In this document: positions 1 through 10,989 of the stretch, in pieces
How the letters are laid out: every line of letters starts with the position of its first letter
How positions within the stretch are numbered: position 1 is the stretch's first letter
Source: Dicyema japonicum
Taxonomy: Eukaryota > Dicyemida > Rhombozoa > Dicyemidae
Assembly (NCBI GenBank): GCA_011109175.1
Contig: RDEW01000017.1
Coordinates: 434,001 to 498,000 of the forward strand
Direction of reading: 5' to 3'
Length of the DNA: 64,000 nucleotides
Notes under the pieces: model-generated
The model's database searches: none
Told to the model about the DNA's origin: nothing
What the model saw: only the letters and a program-made list of their open reading frames with translations
Program-made: the position numbers and the translations under genes

Positions 1-224
1 AAAAAGATTTCTCAATTAGCACTATTAATTCCTAAAGACTCCCCCAAAAAATTCTAGATTTAAATGAGTTTCTTTTTAAAGCTATCCAAGCCAACCATTC
101 GAATTTTTAAAGTCCTGCTTAATGCAGAAACGTTATTTGACAAAATTCTAAATTTGTCTTCAAATGTTATCGTCAAAAATAGATATAAAAATTAATAAAT
201 AATACAACACGTTTTTTGCTTGAA

Positions 225-553
225 ATGTACAAAGATGATGATTTTGAAATCGACAGTATATCCAGTGAATCATCTGACTCTTATACTGAATCATCCAGCA
301 GTCTTCAGGATGTAAACTCTGAAGAAACGATAAATACACTTCCAATAGTCACAACTCATTTTTACGTCTCCTAACTAAACTCTGCCTAAGAATTATCCTC
401 CACAGGATTTTCGAACTTTGTTTTAACGACCGAGTCGAGATTAGAGTGATAGGTCGAATCAATCCAAAGTATCTACACCCAATCCAGCCTTTCCAGTTAA
501 ACAAAAATCGTTTGGGGAAACTCAACAGACCAATTCCTTCCCCAAACCCATAA
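225..553 (+). CDS. Candidate four-exon gene, Ser/Asp-rich protein of unknown function
   Basis: I do not recognise this protein. The first ATG (225) opens a Ser/Asp/Glu-rich stretch (MYKDDDFEIDSISSESSD) followed by three in-phase GT-AG introns at 301-324 (24 nt), 366-390 (25 nt) and 420-444 (25 nt). Splicing gives about 84 residues ending at TAA 551-553, with a C-terminal half rich in Pro and aromatic residues (YPPQDF, NPKYLHPIQPF). Without splicing every frame closes quickly, and three consecutive micro-introns with compatible phases are unlikely by chance. The last exon could hold one more short intron starting at the GT of 511-512, which would change the C-terminus. Which start is used, and whether exons continue downstream, cannot be settled from sequence alone. 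Confidence 0.4.
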
Positions 554-606
554 TCTTCAAAAACAGAAATCACGAACTTAAATTGTTTTACAGAAAGGAG
601 GAGTTT

Positions 607-1035
607 ATGATGACTGGTATTCTGATTATTTTATATATCCTGGGTTTTCTTGATTTTAACGAATTTGAACGTCTTTACTTTTTGGAGTGAATTTTGGTCA
701 ATCAAAAATGATTTGTGATATAATGCACGTGAGTTCGGTTAATTATGACTTTTACCTTAAATATGATTTCCACCAATTTTCACATTGGAAAATATACAGC
801 CTTGTTGGAGTTGATGGACTATAAAACTAAAATTCCAAATGGAAGAATTCAATGTTTTTTGTTGGCACTAACCACCGTGAAATTGGTGCTTTTGGTGGAG
901 GTGTTTGATGTGGATATAATGCATGATGTGGACACATCATATTTATTTTACTATGATGGTGCATCGTGGGAAAATCCTCAAAAAAAGAGAGTTACAATCA
1001 CTTGTGAGTTGGCAAAAAAGGCAGGTCATTTTTGA
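607..1035 (+). CDS. Candidate secreted protein, weak resemblance to a mannose-6-phosphate receptor homology domain
   Basis: The ATG pair at 607-612 begins a typical signal peptide (MMTGILIILYILGF). Downstream the readable segments are a Cys/Tyr-rich stretch (MICDIMHVSSVNYDFYL), a segment FFVGTNHREIGAFGGG and a final segment YLFYYDGASWENPQKKRVT followed by ITCE. The pattern of an aromatic YYDG turn, then R-V-T-I-T-C near the end, resembles the last strands of mannose-6-phosphate receptor homology domains, but this is a guess from pattern only. Joining the segments needs introns of 17 nt (after 684) and about 36 nt (near 808-843), which I could not verify, and the last exon may run on past 1035 through a 29-nt intron. 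It could instead be a remnant. Confidence 0.25.
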
Positions 1036-1189
1036 CATTTTTTAATATAAAAGAGCGTATTTGTTAAGATACTGTTATTTTGATAAAATATTAATTTTGT
1101 AATTTTTAGCCATAAATTTTAATTTAGTGTTTTGTGTAGTTTAAATTTAAAATTTTTTTAAGCACTCCCGGGAAATAAAAAATTAATTA

Positions 1190-2995
1190 GATTAATTAAG
1201 TTCCCCTTGTGCCACGTCCAGTATCCTCCCCACACATCCTCTTCCATGTTCCCCTGTTCCAGGCCATTGCTCGTAGTGAGTCAAGATCTTCACCATACGT
1301 ATGCTCTTTTTAGAACGCCAGATATTTAAGAATTTTTTATATGCAGCAGTGGAAAGGATTTTTCTGTGGGTAACATCTTCTGAGTCTCCAAGTAGTGAAC
1401 CAACTTTTTTATGCCTTCTCCATGATTCATCGTAATTGCGTACAACTCGTACAAGTTTTGTATATTCAGTTTTGTCTTGGTTGACAACTAAGAACCATTT
1501 AGAAAAGGCATTTGGTAAGTTCTTGAGAACGTGATGAAGAATTTCAACATCTTTAGGAACAAAGTCAAGATCGTCTGCATATATTAACTCGATTATTTTG
1601 TTTTCTCAATTAAAGGCCTGAAATCTCTCAGTGCAGCCTCCAGGTAGATTATAAATAGAACTGGTGACAAAGAGTCTCCTTGCGGAATTCCACGTGAAGT
1701 ATAAAAGAATTCTGAAGTAGTTTTTCCGAGTTTGGTTGCTAGTTGCTTATTCTGCAGTAGTTTTTGTATAATTTTGACATCATCCGTTGTTAGGAAGCTT
1801 GTGAGTACTTCAAGAAGTTTGCCTCTATGAACGAGTCAAACGCTCTGGACATGTCTATTCCGAGAACATCTATGCACTTTTTATATTTTTGGCATAGAGC
1901 ACTTGACCATCTGTGTGTCCAAATGACATCGGCAGTGGATCTGCCTGACCGGAAACCACTTTGTCCTGGTGACAGAAAATACTCCACCTTGTCTTTGATT
2001 CTTTCCAATGTAATGATTGACAAGATTTTTCGCAGCGTAGTTAGTAGGATGATTGGTCTTAGGTTGGAAAGGGGCCCTTTGGGTTTTCCCGGTTTTTGCA
2101 GTGGAATTAACCAACCCTTGCCAATGTCTAACGTAGTGTTTTCTTCAAATATTTTGTTGAGTATATTGGTAATGATTGTTACCAACTTCACTGGGGCATA
2201 CTTTATAAGTTCGGCTGGGATATTCTCTGGTCCTGCCGATCTGTCATTTTTCAATTTTTTAATTGCATCCAGTGTTTCTTGTGTGTTTATTGGGATGTCC
2301 AAACCATGCTTGACTTGTGCACCAAATTTATAGCCTATTTCGTTGTCCCAGTTGAGCACATGATAGTAATAAGCAGATATAGTAGCTGCTTTGTCCTTTT
2401 CATCGATAATTATTCTGCCAAAAATGTCATTGATTATTATGGGGCTTGCACTCTTTTTCTTATTAATTAATTGAATAGCTTTGAACATTTTCACTCCATC
2501 TTTATATTTTTCAATGTCTTCAATTTGTTTTTCTATTTCTTTAGCCGTTAGGGATTTCTGAGTTTGCTTGATTTTTAATAATGTTCAGTTTTGTTGTTGC
2601 CGAAGTTCCTTGGCCTTTTCTGGAGACCTTGAGTTTTCTATCTTCAATCTCAAGGCTTTCTGGTTTTCTGATAGGACGCAAATATCATGATTGTAAAATT
2701 TACGGGGTTTTGTAATACTTCCCAACACATCACAAGCTGTACCTTTCATCGACTTTGTGACTTTGTCCCAAATAATATGAACAGGTTTAGTTTCGTCGAT
2801 ATCATTAAGTTCAAGATATAGTTGATACTCATATTTCTGTTGAGTTGACTTGTCATGTAATAATTGGATATCATATTGCTCCTGCTTTTTATTGGAAGGT
2901 GTTTTCATTTGGTTATGGACTTTGTATAGTCCAATGCGAGTAACCACAATTTGATTTGGGGGTTTATTACTATTAAAATAATAAAATCTCCCCAA
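1190..2995 (-). mobile_element. Degraded LINE (family A) with reverse transcriptase
   Basis: Reading from 2995 down, one long frame carries a linker region and then the fingers and palm of a non-LTR reverse transcriptase. Landmarks are SAGPENIPAELIKY, NLRPIILLTTLRKIL, a QSGFRSGRSTADV segment and IDMSRAFDSF (catalytic motif A). After a frameshift near 1815 it continues with TSRGIPQGDSLSPVLF and then YADDLDFV (catalytic YADD, near 1575-1600). It ends in a region like KVGSLLGDSEDVTHRKIL near 1380. A TGA near 2588, the frameshift near 1815 and loss of the C-terminal end show that it is dead. The same family recurs at 6287-6763, 7522-8170, 33797-34060, 45130-45870 and 62030-62430. Confidence 0.85.
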
Positions 2996-3412
2996 AATCG
3001 AGATTTTCGATACAAAATTAGAATCAAAAAATTAATATTGCAGCTTATAAAAAGTCAAAGTCGCCAAGAGCATTAAGAAGAGTCAATCTAAAATCCATTA
3101 CCATGGAATATGATGATTCATACAAAATTTTAAAATTGGATATCCCGCATTAATTAAGAAATGACGGAAGAAGAAAAATAGCATTAATGATGGATAATGC
3201 GACTTGTGTATCTGCATTCAATATTCAAACATAGACATAATATTTTTTTCCGAAATACGACTTGTTTAATACATAACCAAGGGATAAGCGTTTAAAAACA
3301 TTTATTAGATCAGTGTATCTCAACATTTTTTTTCGTATCGCTCTTATGAAAAAATTTTCGCCCGTCAATAATTTATCGCCCCCATAATAATTATAGTAAT
3401 GTTACAAGGGCT
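2996..3412. other. No gene seen; possible hAT-type transposon end at about 3313
   Basis: No convincing coding frame. The sequence starting at about 3313 (CAGTGTATCTCAACATTTTT) matches the usual terminus of hAT-family transposons (CAGTG.TCTCAAC followed by T-rich DNA). No partner end or transposase is visible nearby. Confidence 0.3.
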
Positions 3413-3662
3413 TCACACGCTCTCTTGCCATCTCGCAGTAGCCGGTTCCATAGGGATGCCGCCATCAAGGGGTTGTGAAGGACTCTCTTGAGGCGGTTGG
3501 GTCCTCGTCATCTCTGGAACAGGTGGGTCTGGATCGCAGAGACGGAAAACGCTGAAGTAACTTTTTTCCCCATATCTCTGGGAAAATGCTTGATTTGAGA
3601 TGGGGCCGACACGTTTTCCCAAACGAGACTTTAAGGGTGCTTCTCAGCAAGATTCTCAACAA
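3413..3662 (-). other. Unassigned coding-like remnant
   Basis: Two overlapping minus-strand frames are open here and together look like a frameshifted protein remnant rather than a gene. The composition (Arg, Pro and Ser rich, with SLWNRLLRDGKRACEAL) resembles LINE-derived debris elsewhere in the window. No start or splice structure supports a host gene. Confidence 0.25.
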
Positions 3663-3956
3663 GATTCCATATACAGCCCGTAATCGTCGAGACGACCGGA
3701 GTCTTCGGTCTCTTCTAAGATTTTACTTTTGATTACATCAAGAAATTCTTATACTGCAGAATTATCATAATTCTGAATTATGAGTCACATGAGGCTTGCT
3801 GATTTAAATCCATTATTTTAAACTTCTAACCCATGCTTTACATTCAGGATTCTTATCAGAAGCATTTTGACTTAGATATTTCGATTATGAAACACGGGGC
3901 AGCTCAGTAGACTGGCCGCCTTTAAGAATTTTTGTTGTAATTCAATTAGAAGATTT

Positions 3957-4250
3957 TCAATAGGTTGGATCTTGTGTTCTGGTTAAATCAACTTTACTGC
4001 AGTCTCCTCGATTGTCTCCATAGGAGAGGATTAGACAGTTTTCATTACAAGTTTGTTGTATGTCGTTTATGTAGAGATTGAAGAGTTGGGGTGACAGTAG
4101 GGAGCCTTGAGAAAATCCATTTGGAAAGTAGCGAAATCTTGATTTTATTTGTTGCTGAGTGATTGCTCGTCTTTTATTTAAGAAGTTTCCAAGCCAAAGT
4201 TTCAAGTTTGGGTGGATGTTGGTTTCAAATATCTTTTTTGTAACGGGTTT
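3957..4250 (-). mobile_element. LINE fragment (family B, jockey-like RT palm)
   Basis: The frame read from 4205 gives LWLGNFLNKRRAI, then FPNGFSQGSLLSPQLFNLY and INDI. This is the motif B region of a jockey/I-like reverse transcriptase (usual form GVPQGSxLSPxLFxLYINDL). It lacks the YxDD segment and ends abruptly, so it is a 5'- and 3'-truncated piece. Confidence 0.7.
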
Positions 4251-4299
4251 CTTGGGGGCTAGTCGAAGATATACTACCGACCCGTCACTTTACCAGCCA

Positions 4300-4400
4300 A
4301 AAATTTGAGTTGATGCCATGTCTAATGAGAAGAGCTGTACAGGATTCTCGACCCCTCCGGACTTGTGTTCATTCTTGTCGTCTGGGATAACATTCTAGAT
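4300..4400 (+). repeat. LINE 3' terminal repeat, paired with 27440-27545
   Basis: The stretch beginning GATGCCATGTCTAATGAGAA is repeated near 27450 (GATGCCATGTCCAATGAGAA), and similarity extends about 80 bases to CTGGGAT followed by CA or AA. The second copy lies directly downstream of an RT fragment, so this is probably the 3' end of that LINE family. The orientation here is opposite to the RT fragment at 3957-4250, so they are separate insertions. Confidence 0.7.
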
Positions 4401-4543
4401 AAATAATTTCACATTATAATGGAGGAGTTGAGTAATCTACGGTAAATAAAATAATCAGTAAACCTGATGTTGAGTTATCATCATTTGTTATAGCTACGGT
4501 TAATACTCGAACATTAACCTGGTGTCATAATCACCTGAGAAAG

Positions 4544-5545
4544 TTATTTGATATAAAACTCAATAGAAATATGGATTTTTGTGACGGCGGAAAACAGGCG
4601 ATTTGGGTGGTAGCCACCAGGATCTTCAGCGATTTTTTCTGGTTTCCTTACAAAACCAGTTCTACTACGTCCAACTCTGGGAATACAATCCAACATGAGG
4701 CTACCGCCATATAATCTTACAAATACGTCCATTAGGTTGTCCGTTTCCTTCGTAAAGAGGACCATTAATATTCTGTCAGACCAAGTAGTAAGGGACTCTG
4801 GCTATCACCTGGATAACAATGCTTGAGATTATAACGGTTTTTCATTCGCATCGGTCTTTTTATAAGTATTATTTTACTTAAAACCTGATGCAGGTACTTT
4901 CCCTCATGGTCCCTGATGACGATTTGATCACAAAAATCTCATTTTAATGAATAACAAAATTTAGACTTCCTCTAACTGAGGGACCTTCCACGTGGTCCAT
5001 ATTTTATGTATTTTTGTTGACTTATTTAGATTATAATTCCTGGACTGGTCGTCTGTTTCTCGTCCAGAGCCTTCTGAGTTTCCACCGTCCACTAGTTTTT
5101 CAGAAACAATACGAGATGGATTTTTTTCTTATTTTTGCAATAGGCATCCACCGTAGAAATGCCATGGTTGATGTAGACTCTACATCGACTATACTCTGCA
5201 CCAAGATAAGCGCAACGAAAATATCTCTCTGTTCACTTTGGTAGAAGCGTATCACGTGTCAGAAGCGTTGGCAGTTATAGCACCTGGCTTTTGACTTCAG
5301 AGCCTATTCACAGTGTATCTTCTCAAATTCAAACAAAAATCTACTCCCACAAACGACTTTACAGTCTAGCGATGCGGAGTCTTTTCCCTTCCTTGCTCAT
5401 CCGAGATATTGGGTTAGTAGAAGGAGCCAAGCATCTTATTAGGTTAGAAAGCCATGGTTCCTTAAAACACGTGGGCTTTTCTGAGTCCATCTGGCATATT
5501 GTCTTTATGTAAAGATAAAAGTCATCCCCCGATAAGAATTCCAAA
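4544..5545 (-). mobile_element. LINE debris (RT N-terminal and possible ORF1 pieces)
   Basis: At 4544-4765 the minus frame reads RSRTGFVRKPEKIAEDPGG, the motif that precedes the RT fingers in the LINE whose relative lies at 37880-38010 (GSGAGFCKEIKKT). From about 5000 to 5545 the minus strand holds short frames with Cys-containing strings reminiscent of a gag-like zinc knuckle, too broken to assign firmly. I see no host gene here. Confidence 0.4.
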
Positions 5546-6169
5546 TGGATTTAGTGGATTAAAGTAAATGGTTCACATAAAATGATGTATTCTAATATAT
5601 CTTCAATATAATTGACGATATTCCTTTTTTTGTTTTAAAGCTCTCTTCTCAAAAATACAGTGAATGTTCCACAAGTTTATTTGTCCGTGGAAGAGATGTA
5701 ACAAAACGTTGACTCGATGGTTGCAAAAAACTTATGAAAAAAATCTCAAATACATCTCTTATTTGGATGAAAAAATCTACAATTATAATAAAGTGTTCAG
5801 GTTTCTTTAGATTTTTCTAATACCGGATATTTTTCGGTTTTCCTATCCTCGGCTCGGAAATGGCTGTTTGAAGTATCCTTCTTGCAGTCTTTAAAGGAAA
5901 GTGCCACGCAGCCAGCTATTCAACTCTCCAAATTTGTCTGTTAATACAATGTTTAATCCCGGATGTACCTTTATACTAATATTAAGTTTTGAATTAAGAT
6001 AAATCTTCATAAATGTTATAAATAGTCATAGTTGGGGTTTTGTTAAATAGACAAGTGGGAGACTGATTTAGCACATTCTCATACAAATAAGAGGGAAAGC
6101 TCAAGTTAGTAAATCTAGTTAGTTGTTATGACGATGTATCACTATCCAGAAAACCTCAGCACGTAATGT

Positions 6170-6270
6170 AAGTTGCCTCTCATATCGCGAGCCCTATGTT
6201 CTGTAAGACTCATCGCTCACTTTTCCGCTGTCCTACAAGCCGCCCGATTAGCCTGTTAAACTCAGATATT
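6170..6270. repeat. Interspersed repeat, second copy at 21665-21780
   Basis: ATCGCGAGCCCTATGTTCTG here matches ATCGCGAGCCCTTTGTTCTG near 21677, and the similarity runs about 90 bases through a CAAGC..CCCGATTA segment. No coding sense is evident; it is probably a LINE terminal piece. Confidence 0.6.
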
Positions 6271-6286
6271 TATTATTATTAAGGCA

Positions 6287-6770
6287 CTTTCACGAAAGCC
6301 ATAATGTTTATAGCCCCACATGTGCAACACTCAAAGAAACAATATTTATAGTTAGTCTTTTCCATTTTCCTCTGTCGAATGCGAGTGATCTCAATTTGTC
6401 CAGGTCGTTTCCTGTCTTTAGATTTTTTCTCACACGATTTAAGTTTTTGTTTAAGGCAGTTGGAAGTGTCAATCTAGGTCGTCCGCGGAAGGGTTTGTTG
6501 CAACTGTCAAAGTAATCTTCCATCGCTTTATTAGCGGGTGCTTCCGGGTTCATTCTTAGTACATGCCCAAATAGCCTCCACCGGGCATCTATCACATCTT
6601 TGCTGATGTATGAACACATACACTTGTTGTAGATACCAGTGGTTGATATTCTACGTGGCCACTCCATTCCGAGTAAGCTTCTTAGTTGCATTCTATGGAA
6701 CGAATCCAGTTTCAATAGTTCGTTGAAGGAACTTCCACAGGTCCCAGCTTCCCCATGTCCCAAACTCAGA
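6287..6770 (-). mobile_element. LINE family A, C-terminal domain and 3' end
   Basis: The frame read from about 6763 gives LDSFHRMQLRSLLGMEWP, then RWRLFGHVLRMNPEAPANKAM and GRPRLTLPTALN. This is the conserved C-terminal module that follows the RT in this LINE family. The stop is near 6308, and the tail 6287-6350 (TTCACGAAAGCCATAATGTT) is shared with the SINE at 12698-13012. Homologous C-terminal pieces are at 33797-34060 and 62030-62430. Confidence 0.75.
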
Positions 6771-6999
6771 AATGCTAATTTTAATTGACTATTTGAAGGT
6801 CAGATCTCAATTTCAAAATGAGTTCAAATCATAACAAGTATGGCGATGTATAGATCTCCTCAATAAACCCAGAGGACGAATCTTATTTTCTTACAAAAAC
6901 ACCTCTGCAACTATAATGAAGTGTAAATTAACTAGGAAACTTGACAAGAAATTAACAATTCCAAAGACCACGGTAACACCAAACCAAATGCTCACTTGA

Positions 7000-7110
7000 T
7001 TCGATACGCTCAATCTGAAACCTCATTTGGTCCGATGGTCATCCCTCAAGCTTATACAACCAGGTATCTGCCGAATAACTTGATGCTCGCAGTCGCATGG
7101 ACACACCCCA
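7000..7110 (-). repeat. LINE family B C-terminal repeat remnant
   Basis: The minus strand reads a decayed CISLRDDHRTK segment equivalent to VSSREEHRAKLSSL at 50212-50330. It is a short remnant of the same C-terminal exon-like repeat. Confidence 0.45.
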
Positions 7111-7389
7111 CGGTTTTTACAGAATATGGATTCCAAAGGCATTGAAAAGAAGACTTTACCAGATAAAATTTAAAGTAAAGTCATAGCACGTTGCTGCTGA
7201 TGATCGGATCAGTATTGATATGCGGAAGAGGTCATCAGACAGGCTAATGATATATTTCTTGATCCGTGTTTCGGAGTAATTTTTGGTTTGGTTTCTTCAT
7301 AAATGTATTGCACACTATAATTATTTTTCACCTCAAACAATTATGGAAATTATTATGAATTAATTTGCAATGCTAGAGTAAGTTGCGTA

Positions 7390-8200
7390 ATCTCCAAAAA
7401 TCAAATCCACCCATATCCGCCATTGTGGGAATACCCCAGTGGAGTAGGGAGGAGAGATTCATTTTGGATGCTACGCACCGGGCAGCTCCTGAGACAAGTG
7501 GCACACAGTTTTCGAGATTTCTCACGTTCCAGGATTATAAGTAAGGATCAGTTTCACGAAAGCCTCATACAATCTGAATCGGAGTGATGCGCAGACTGTA
7601 TTTCTTTGGATCCATCCTTTCAAAAGCTTCTGCATGGTCACCATGGATAACAATTGCCTTCTGGTAATGTCTTCGAATCCTGATCCAGGAAACTTTCCGA
7701 CACTCCAATGAATTTTCTGGTTCCAAATTCCAAGAATAATCCTTGAACTTTGGAATCTTTGATGAATAGCACAATGCCACAAATATCACCATACTAAATC
7801 AGCTGGTGATCTCCCAGTTCTGAACCCGCTCTGGCTTTGAGCCAAGTACCCTTCCACTTGTTCTTGAATCTGAGTAGGTACGATCAGGGAAAGGATCTTC
7901 CGCAGGGTATTTAGAAGGATGACTGGACGCAAGTTTTCAACAGGTTTGGCGGGTTTATTTCCTTTCATGGATTGGTATTAGCACCTTTTTTCCAAGCTCT
8001 GAAAAGTCCTTGTTAGATATCATACCATTCAGCAAACTAGAGAGTTTCTCTGCAAGTTCTGCTAGGCCAAATTTAAAAAACTCTGAAGATATGTTGTCTG
8101 GTCCCGGTTTTTTGGTGAAGTGGTGACGTACCACTCTTGCAGTATATGTTGTCTGGTCCCGATTTTTTGGTTGAAGTAGTTACGTCCCTCTCTTGCACTC
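7390..8200 (-). mobile_element. LINE family A RT fragment with internal deletion and tandem duplications
   Basis: Reading down from about 8170, the frame gives VENLRPVILLNTLRKILSL and QSGFRTGRSPADLVW, then jumps directly to EDITRRQLLSMVTMQKLL and FVKLILTYNPGTWE. In the complete family member the catalytic palm lies between these blocks, so the active site has been deleted. The 5' side is disturbed by two tandem duplications (unit about 55 nt from 8091, and about 50 nt from 8207). Confidence 0.75.
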
Positions 8201-8398
8201 ATGTCAAATACGAGATTTGAAAAAATGTGCTTAACGTGTGTCTTGTGCCTTACTCGAATACGAGATTTGAGAAAAATGTGCTTAACATGGTGTCTTGTGC
8301 CTCACTCGGACATAAGGTAATAAAATATTTAAAATAAAGTTAATTTGATAAAATAAAGAATATAATAATTAAACAACCATTTAAACATTGATTTCGTG

Positions 8399-9025
8399 AT
8401 GAATGTTTGTGTGTTATATTGTTATCGCAGTTAAGTTTAGTAATTGGAGACATGTTCATTCCTTTCAGATCAGGTGAGGTCCCTGGTCCCTTCAAAAAGC
8501 TTATAGGAACAGGACAAATAAAAAATGTGTATTGCACGGGAAATCTATGTTCGCAAACCACATTGGAGTACCTCAGAAGCATAAGTAATGAGCTTTACAT
8601 TTCACGGGGTGATTTTGACGACAATCAGAGTCTTCCTGACCACGTGGTCAGTACAGTCTCAAACTTTAGGATTGGAATGTGGCATGGACATCAGGTAGAT
8701 ATAATAGTTTTATCCATAGCTAGCTTCCTCCATGGGGGGATAAGGGAAATTTACTTCTCATGCAACGAAAATTAGGAGTTGATATCCTAATAAGTGGTCA
8801 TACCCATAGTCCCCAGATTGATCAAATTGATGGGAAACTATTCATTAATCCTGGGACCTTTACTGGAGCCTTTAGTCCTCTCAATATGTAATTATGGTAT
8901 TTATTAGATATCCGATTCCTACATTTCTTTTATTGGACATTCAGCATTCGGTTGTTACCATTTATAAGTATTCGTTGGTGAACGGAGATGTCAAAGTGGA
9001 AGAGTTCACTTATCAAAAGAATTAG
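8399..9025 (+). CDS. VPS29: VPS29, retromer subunit (metallophosphoesterase fold)
   Basis: This encodes VPS29, the scaffold subunit that joins VPS35 in the retromer complex on endosomes and recycles cargo to the Golgi or plasma membrane. Three in-phase introns (8405-8430, 26 nt; 8695-8723, 29 nt; 8888-8907, 20 nt) leave 183 residues, against 182 in human. Fold landmarks are GDMFIPFRS (first metal-site region), IKNVYCTGNLC, RGDFDD, GMWHGHQ, DILISGHTHSPQ and FINPGT, in the family order. The second exon ends in HGHQ and the third begins LPPWGDKGNLLL, matching the usual WGD loop. The protein ends VKVEEFTYQKN before TAG. As in other VPS29 proteins the fold is kept mainly as a VPS35-binding scaffold. 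The start ATG is followed by one codon and the first intron, so exon 1 is only 6 coding bases, which is unusual but in frame. Confidence 0.95.
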
Positions 9026-9159
9026 TTAAGATTTTACTTTTTGGTTTTACTGAGATTAATAAAAGAATTTACAAATGAATGTGGTTATAGGGTTAACCAA
9101 TTGGTCACAAAATTTTTTTAAGGGTGTTGTTTTTTATGTGAAATATTAAATTAACAACT

Positions 9160-9430
9160 AAGATGCCAGGATTGTGTAAGTGTTCCCTCTGATCACTGCC
9201 ATTTCGAGTCTCAGTCGAAGTCTTACGCGGGGATCTCTTTGAGCGATCCTTCGTCGAATATCATAAAGAACTCCGTCCGTTATCTCTCCCATGACGTAGT
9301 TTTTCCGGATAGGATGATTGTTGGGTAAGAAATACTAGAGACCTTGTTCGTGTATTGAAGGATATACTTGTGGGTAAGAAATCCTAAAGACTCTGTTCGT
9401 GTGTTGAAGACGTTTGTTTGCATTCATAGG
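9160..9430 (-). other. Coding-like remnant followed by a tandem duplication
   Basis: The minus strand from about 9310 to 9165 holds an open stretch (NYVMGEITDGVLYDIRRRI, then RLRLRLEMAVIRG) ending at a stop, with no recognisable start or partner exon. Immediately next to it, GGGTAAGAAATACTAGAGAC at 9323 and GGGTAAGAAATCCTAAAGAC at 9372 form a tandem duplication of about 49 nt. The protein string may be a LINE C-terminus or the last exon of an unknown gene. Confidence 0.3.
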
Positions 9431-10640
9431 GGTTTATTATTAATGAACCGAGATCACTGTTAAACCGTGACTAAGTGATTTCAACTCAAACCGGTAATGG
9501 CCGCAGCTTAGCACGGTGCTTTTCCCTCGATCTCAACAAAGTTCGTAATGACCGGGAACTGTCCTATTTAAAGTTAATAATTAGGGAAATTTAAGTGCTA
9601 AAATGCTATTTTTATTTTTATACTTATTTTAATATAAAATTGAATTTGGAATAATTATTTTTTAATTTTATTTAAAATAAACATACATTATAAATGCTAT
9701 AAGTGCTATTTTTAAATTTAAATGCTAATTTTTTAAAATGATAATTTAAATTGCATTTAAAAAATCATTTTAATATCGTTAGATATTGTCCACCGAACAT
9801 CACGCTGCGTAGAAACAACTGACTTATTTTTGTAATAATGACTTTTTTCGCTAAGGGAAATGATTATAAGCATCTATATGAAGTCCATAACGGTCTTTTC
9901 TTAGGCAGGGGGTCGTTAATAGCTCAGCTTTGACTTTGTCGGTATCGTTTTAACACCACTAAGTCGTTGAGATTTAGCAATTTATTTAAAAAAAATTTAT
10001 AATAACATTTACAAATTCGGCATTCTTCATTTTTTTAATTTTAGATCTAATATTCAAAAAAATTTCATTAATTCATTTTAGAGCCTTATTTCTTGAAGCA
10101 TGTATTGCAAAAGAACCGATTTTACAATTTTAAATGCTAGATTTTGTAATTTTTAGCGCTAAAAAATTTTTTTAAGTGCTAGAAACAACTTGCCCCATTA
10201 ATAATCAATTAAACATTATCATAAATCTTATCATTCTCCCATGAAACTAAAGGGCCACATCAACCTCATTGATAGATTGCCGGGGTACAAAAGTCTCACT
10301 TAGAATATTTGAGGTTAGGCAAGTCTGCATTTGCTATGTATCCCCAGAAAAGGGATTAAATTGAAGCGTTACTTATGTAGGTGGATTAATGTAGTGCAGG
10401 TACTCAGTATTTCTGACAGACTCCATTCTATCAGATTAAGACTTTTAGAGGAAAGTTACGAACAACTTGTGTGATAGCCTCTCTTCCTTTAACCTTGCTA
10501 TGGTTGCAACTAACCCATGTTCTGCTTGGAACCCTAAAAATGAAAAAATACGAATATCTCGGTGTGGAAACGTCAGGAATCAAAGAAGCAGGTCACTGAC
10601 CATGCTAAATAGAATCGGATCGCGAAAAGGATAAATGATA
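9431..10640. other. AT-rich non-coding stretch
   Basis: No gene seen. 9580-10190 is very AT-rich with repeated AAGTGCT/AAATGCT words near 9590, 9695, 9720, 10130 and 10170, which look like an old subterminal repeat array. 10190-10640 has no recognisable feature. Confidence 0.4.
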
Positions 10641-10699
10641 GGAGCGAAAGGAGCTGGCTCATTTGATATCTCAATTATGAGAGTAGCAAGTAGTTGTTC

Positions 10700-10900
10700 A
10701 AAACTAATTACATGTATCCAGTTCACACCGTCACAGAAAAAGAGTCCTTTAACGTCATACGAGTCTACCCAGAATCTTCATAAAAGGTGGAAGACGTCTA
10801 TTGCTTGCAGTTGCGGGAACCCCTCCAGGGGAGCCACCTGACACTGGACGCCATTATATTAAAAAAGGAAGAGGAGGAACAGAAGAAACAAACAAAATCT
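10700..10900 (+). repeat. Interspersed repeat R2, copy 1
   Basis: Three copies share the order GTATCCAGT, ACAGAAA.AGAG, CTTGCAG, GGAACCCCTCCAG and a purine-rich tail GGAA.A.CAGA..AA.CAAA: here, at 21845-22080 and at 34085-34330. The third copy lies directly after a family A LINE C-terminus and all end in an A-rich tail, so this is probably a LINE 3' untranslated region or a SINE. A weaker relative lies at 25150-25330. Confidence 0.65.
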
Positions 10901-10989
10901 CTTCAATTAAGTAGGCATAAAGCACCACATGGCTTAAGATTCCCTCATGTAACGTCAAGTCAGAACACGTGCCGAATTCATAATTTAGA

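Noticed and set aside
1827-2333. 168-codon plus-strand open frame
   Set aside because: It is the antisense shadow of the family A reverse transcriptase, which has recognisable motifs on the minus strand.
8407-8775. VPS29 start inside the apparent long frame (non-ATG)
   Set aside because: An ATG at 8399 plus a 26-nt intron gives a normal start and the expected length.
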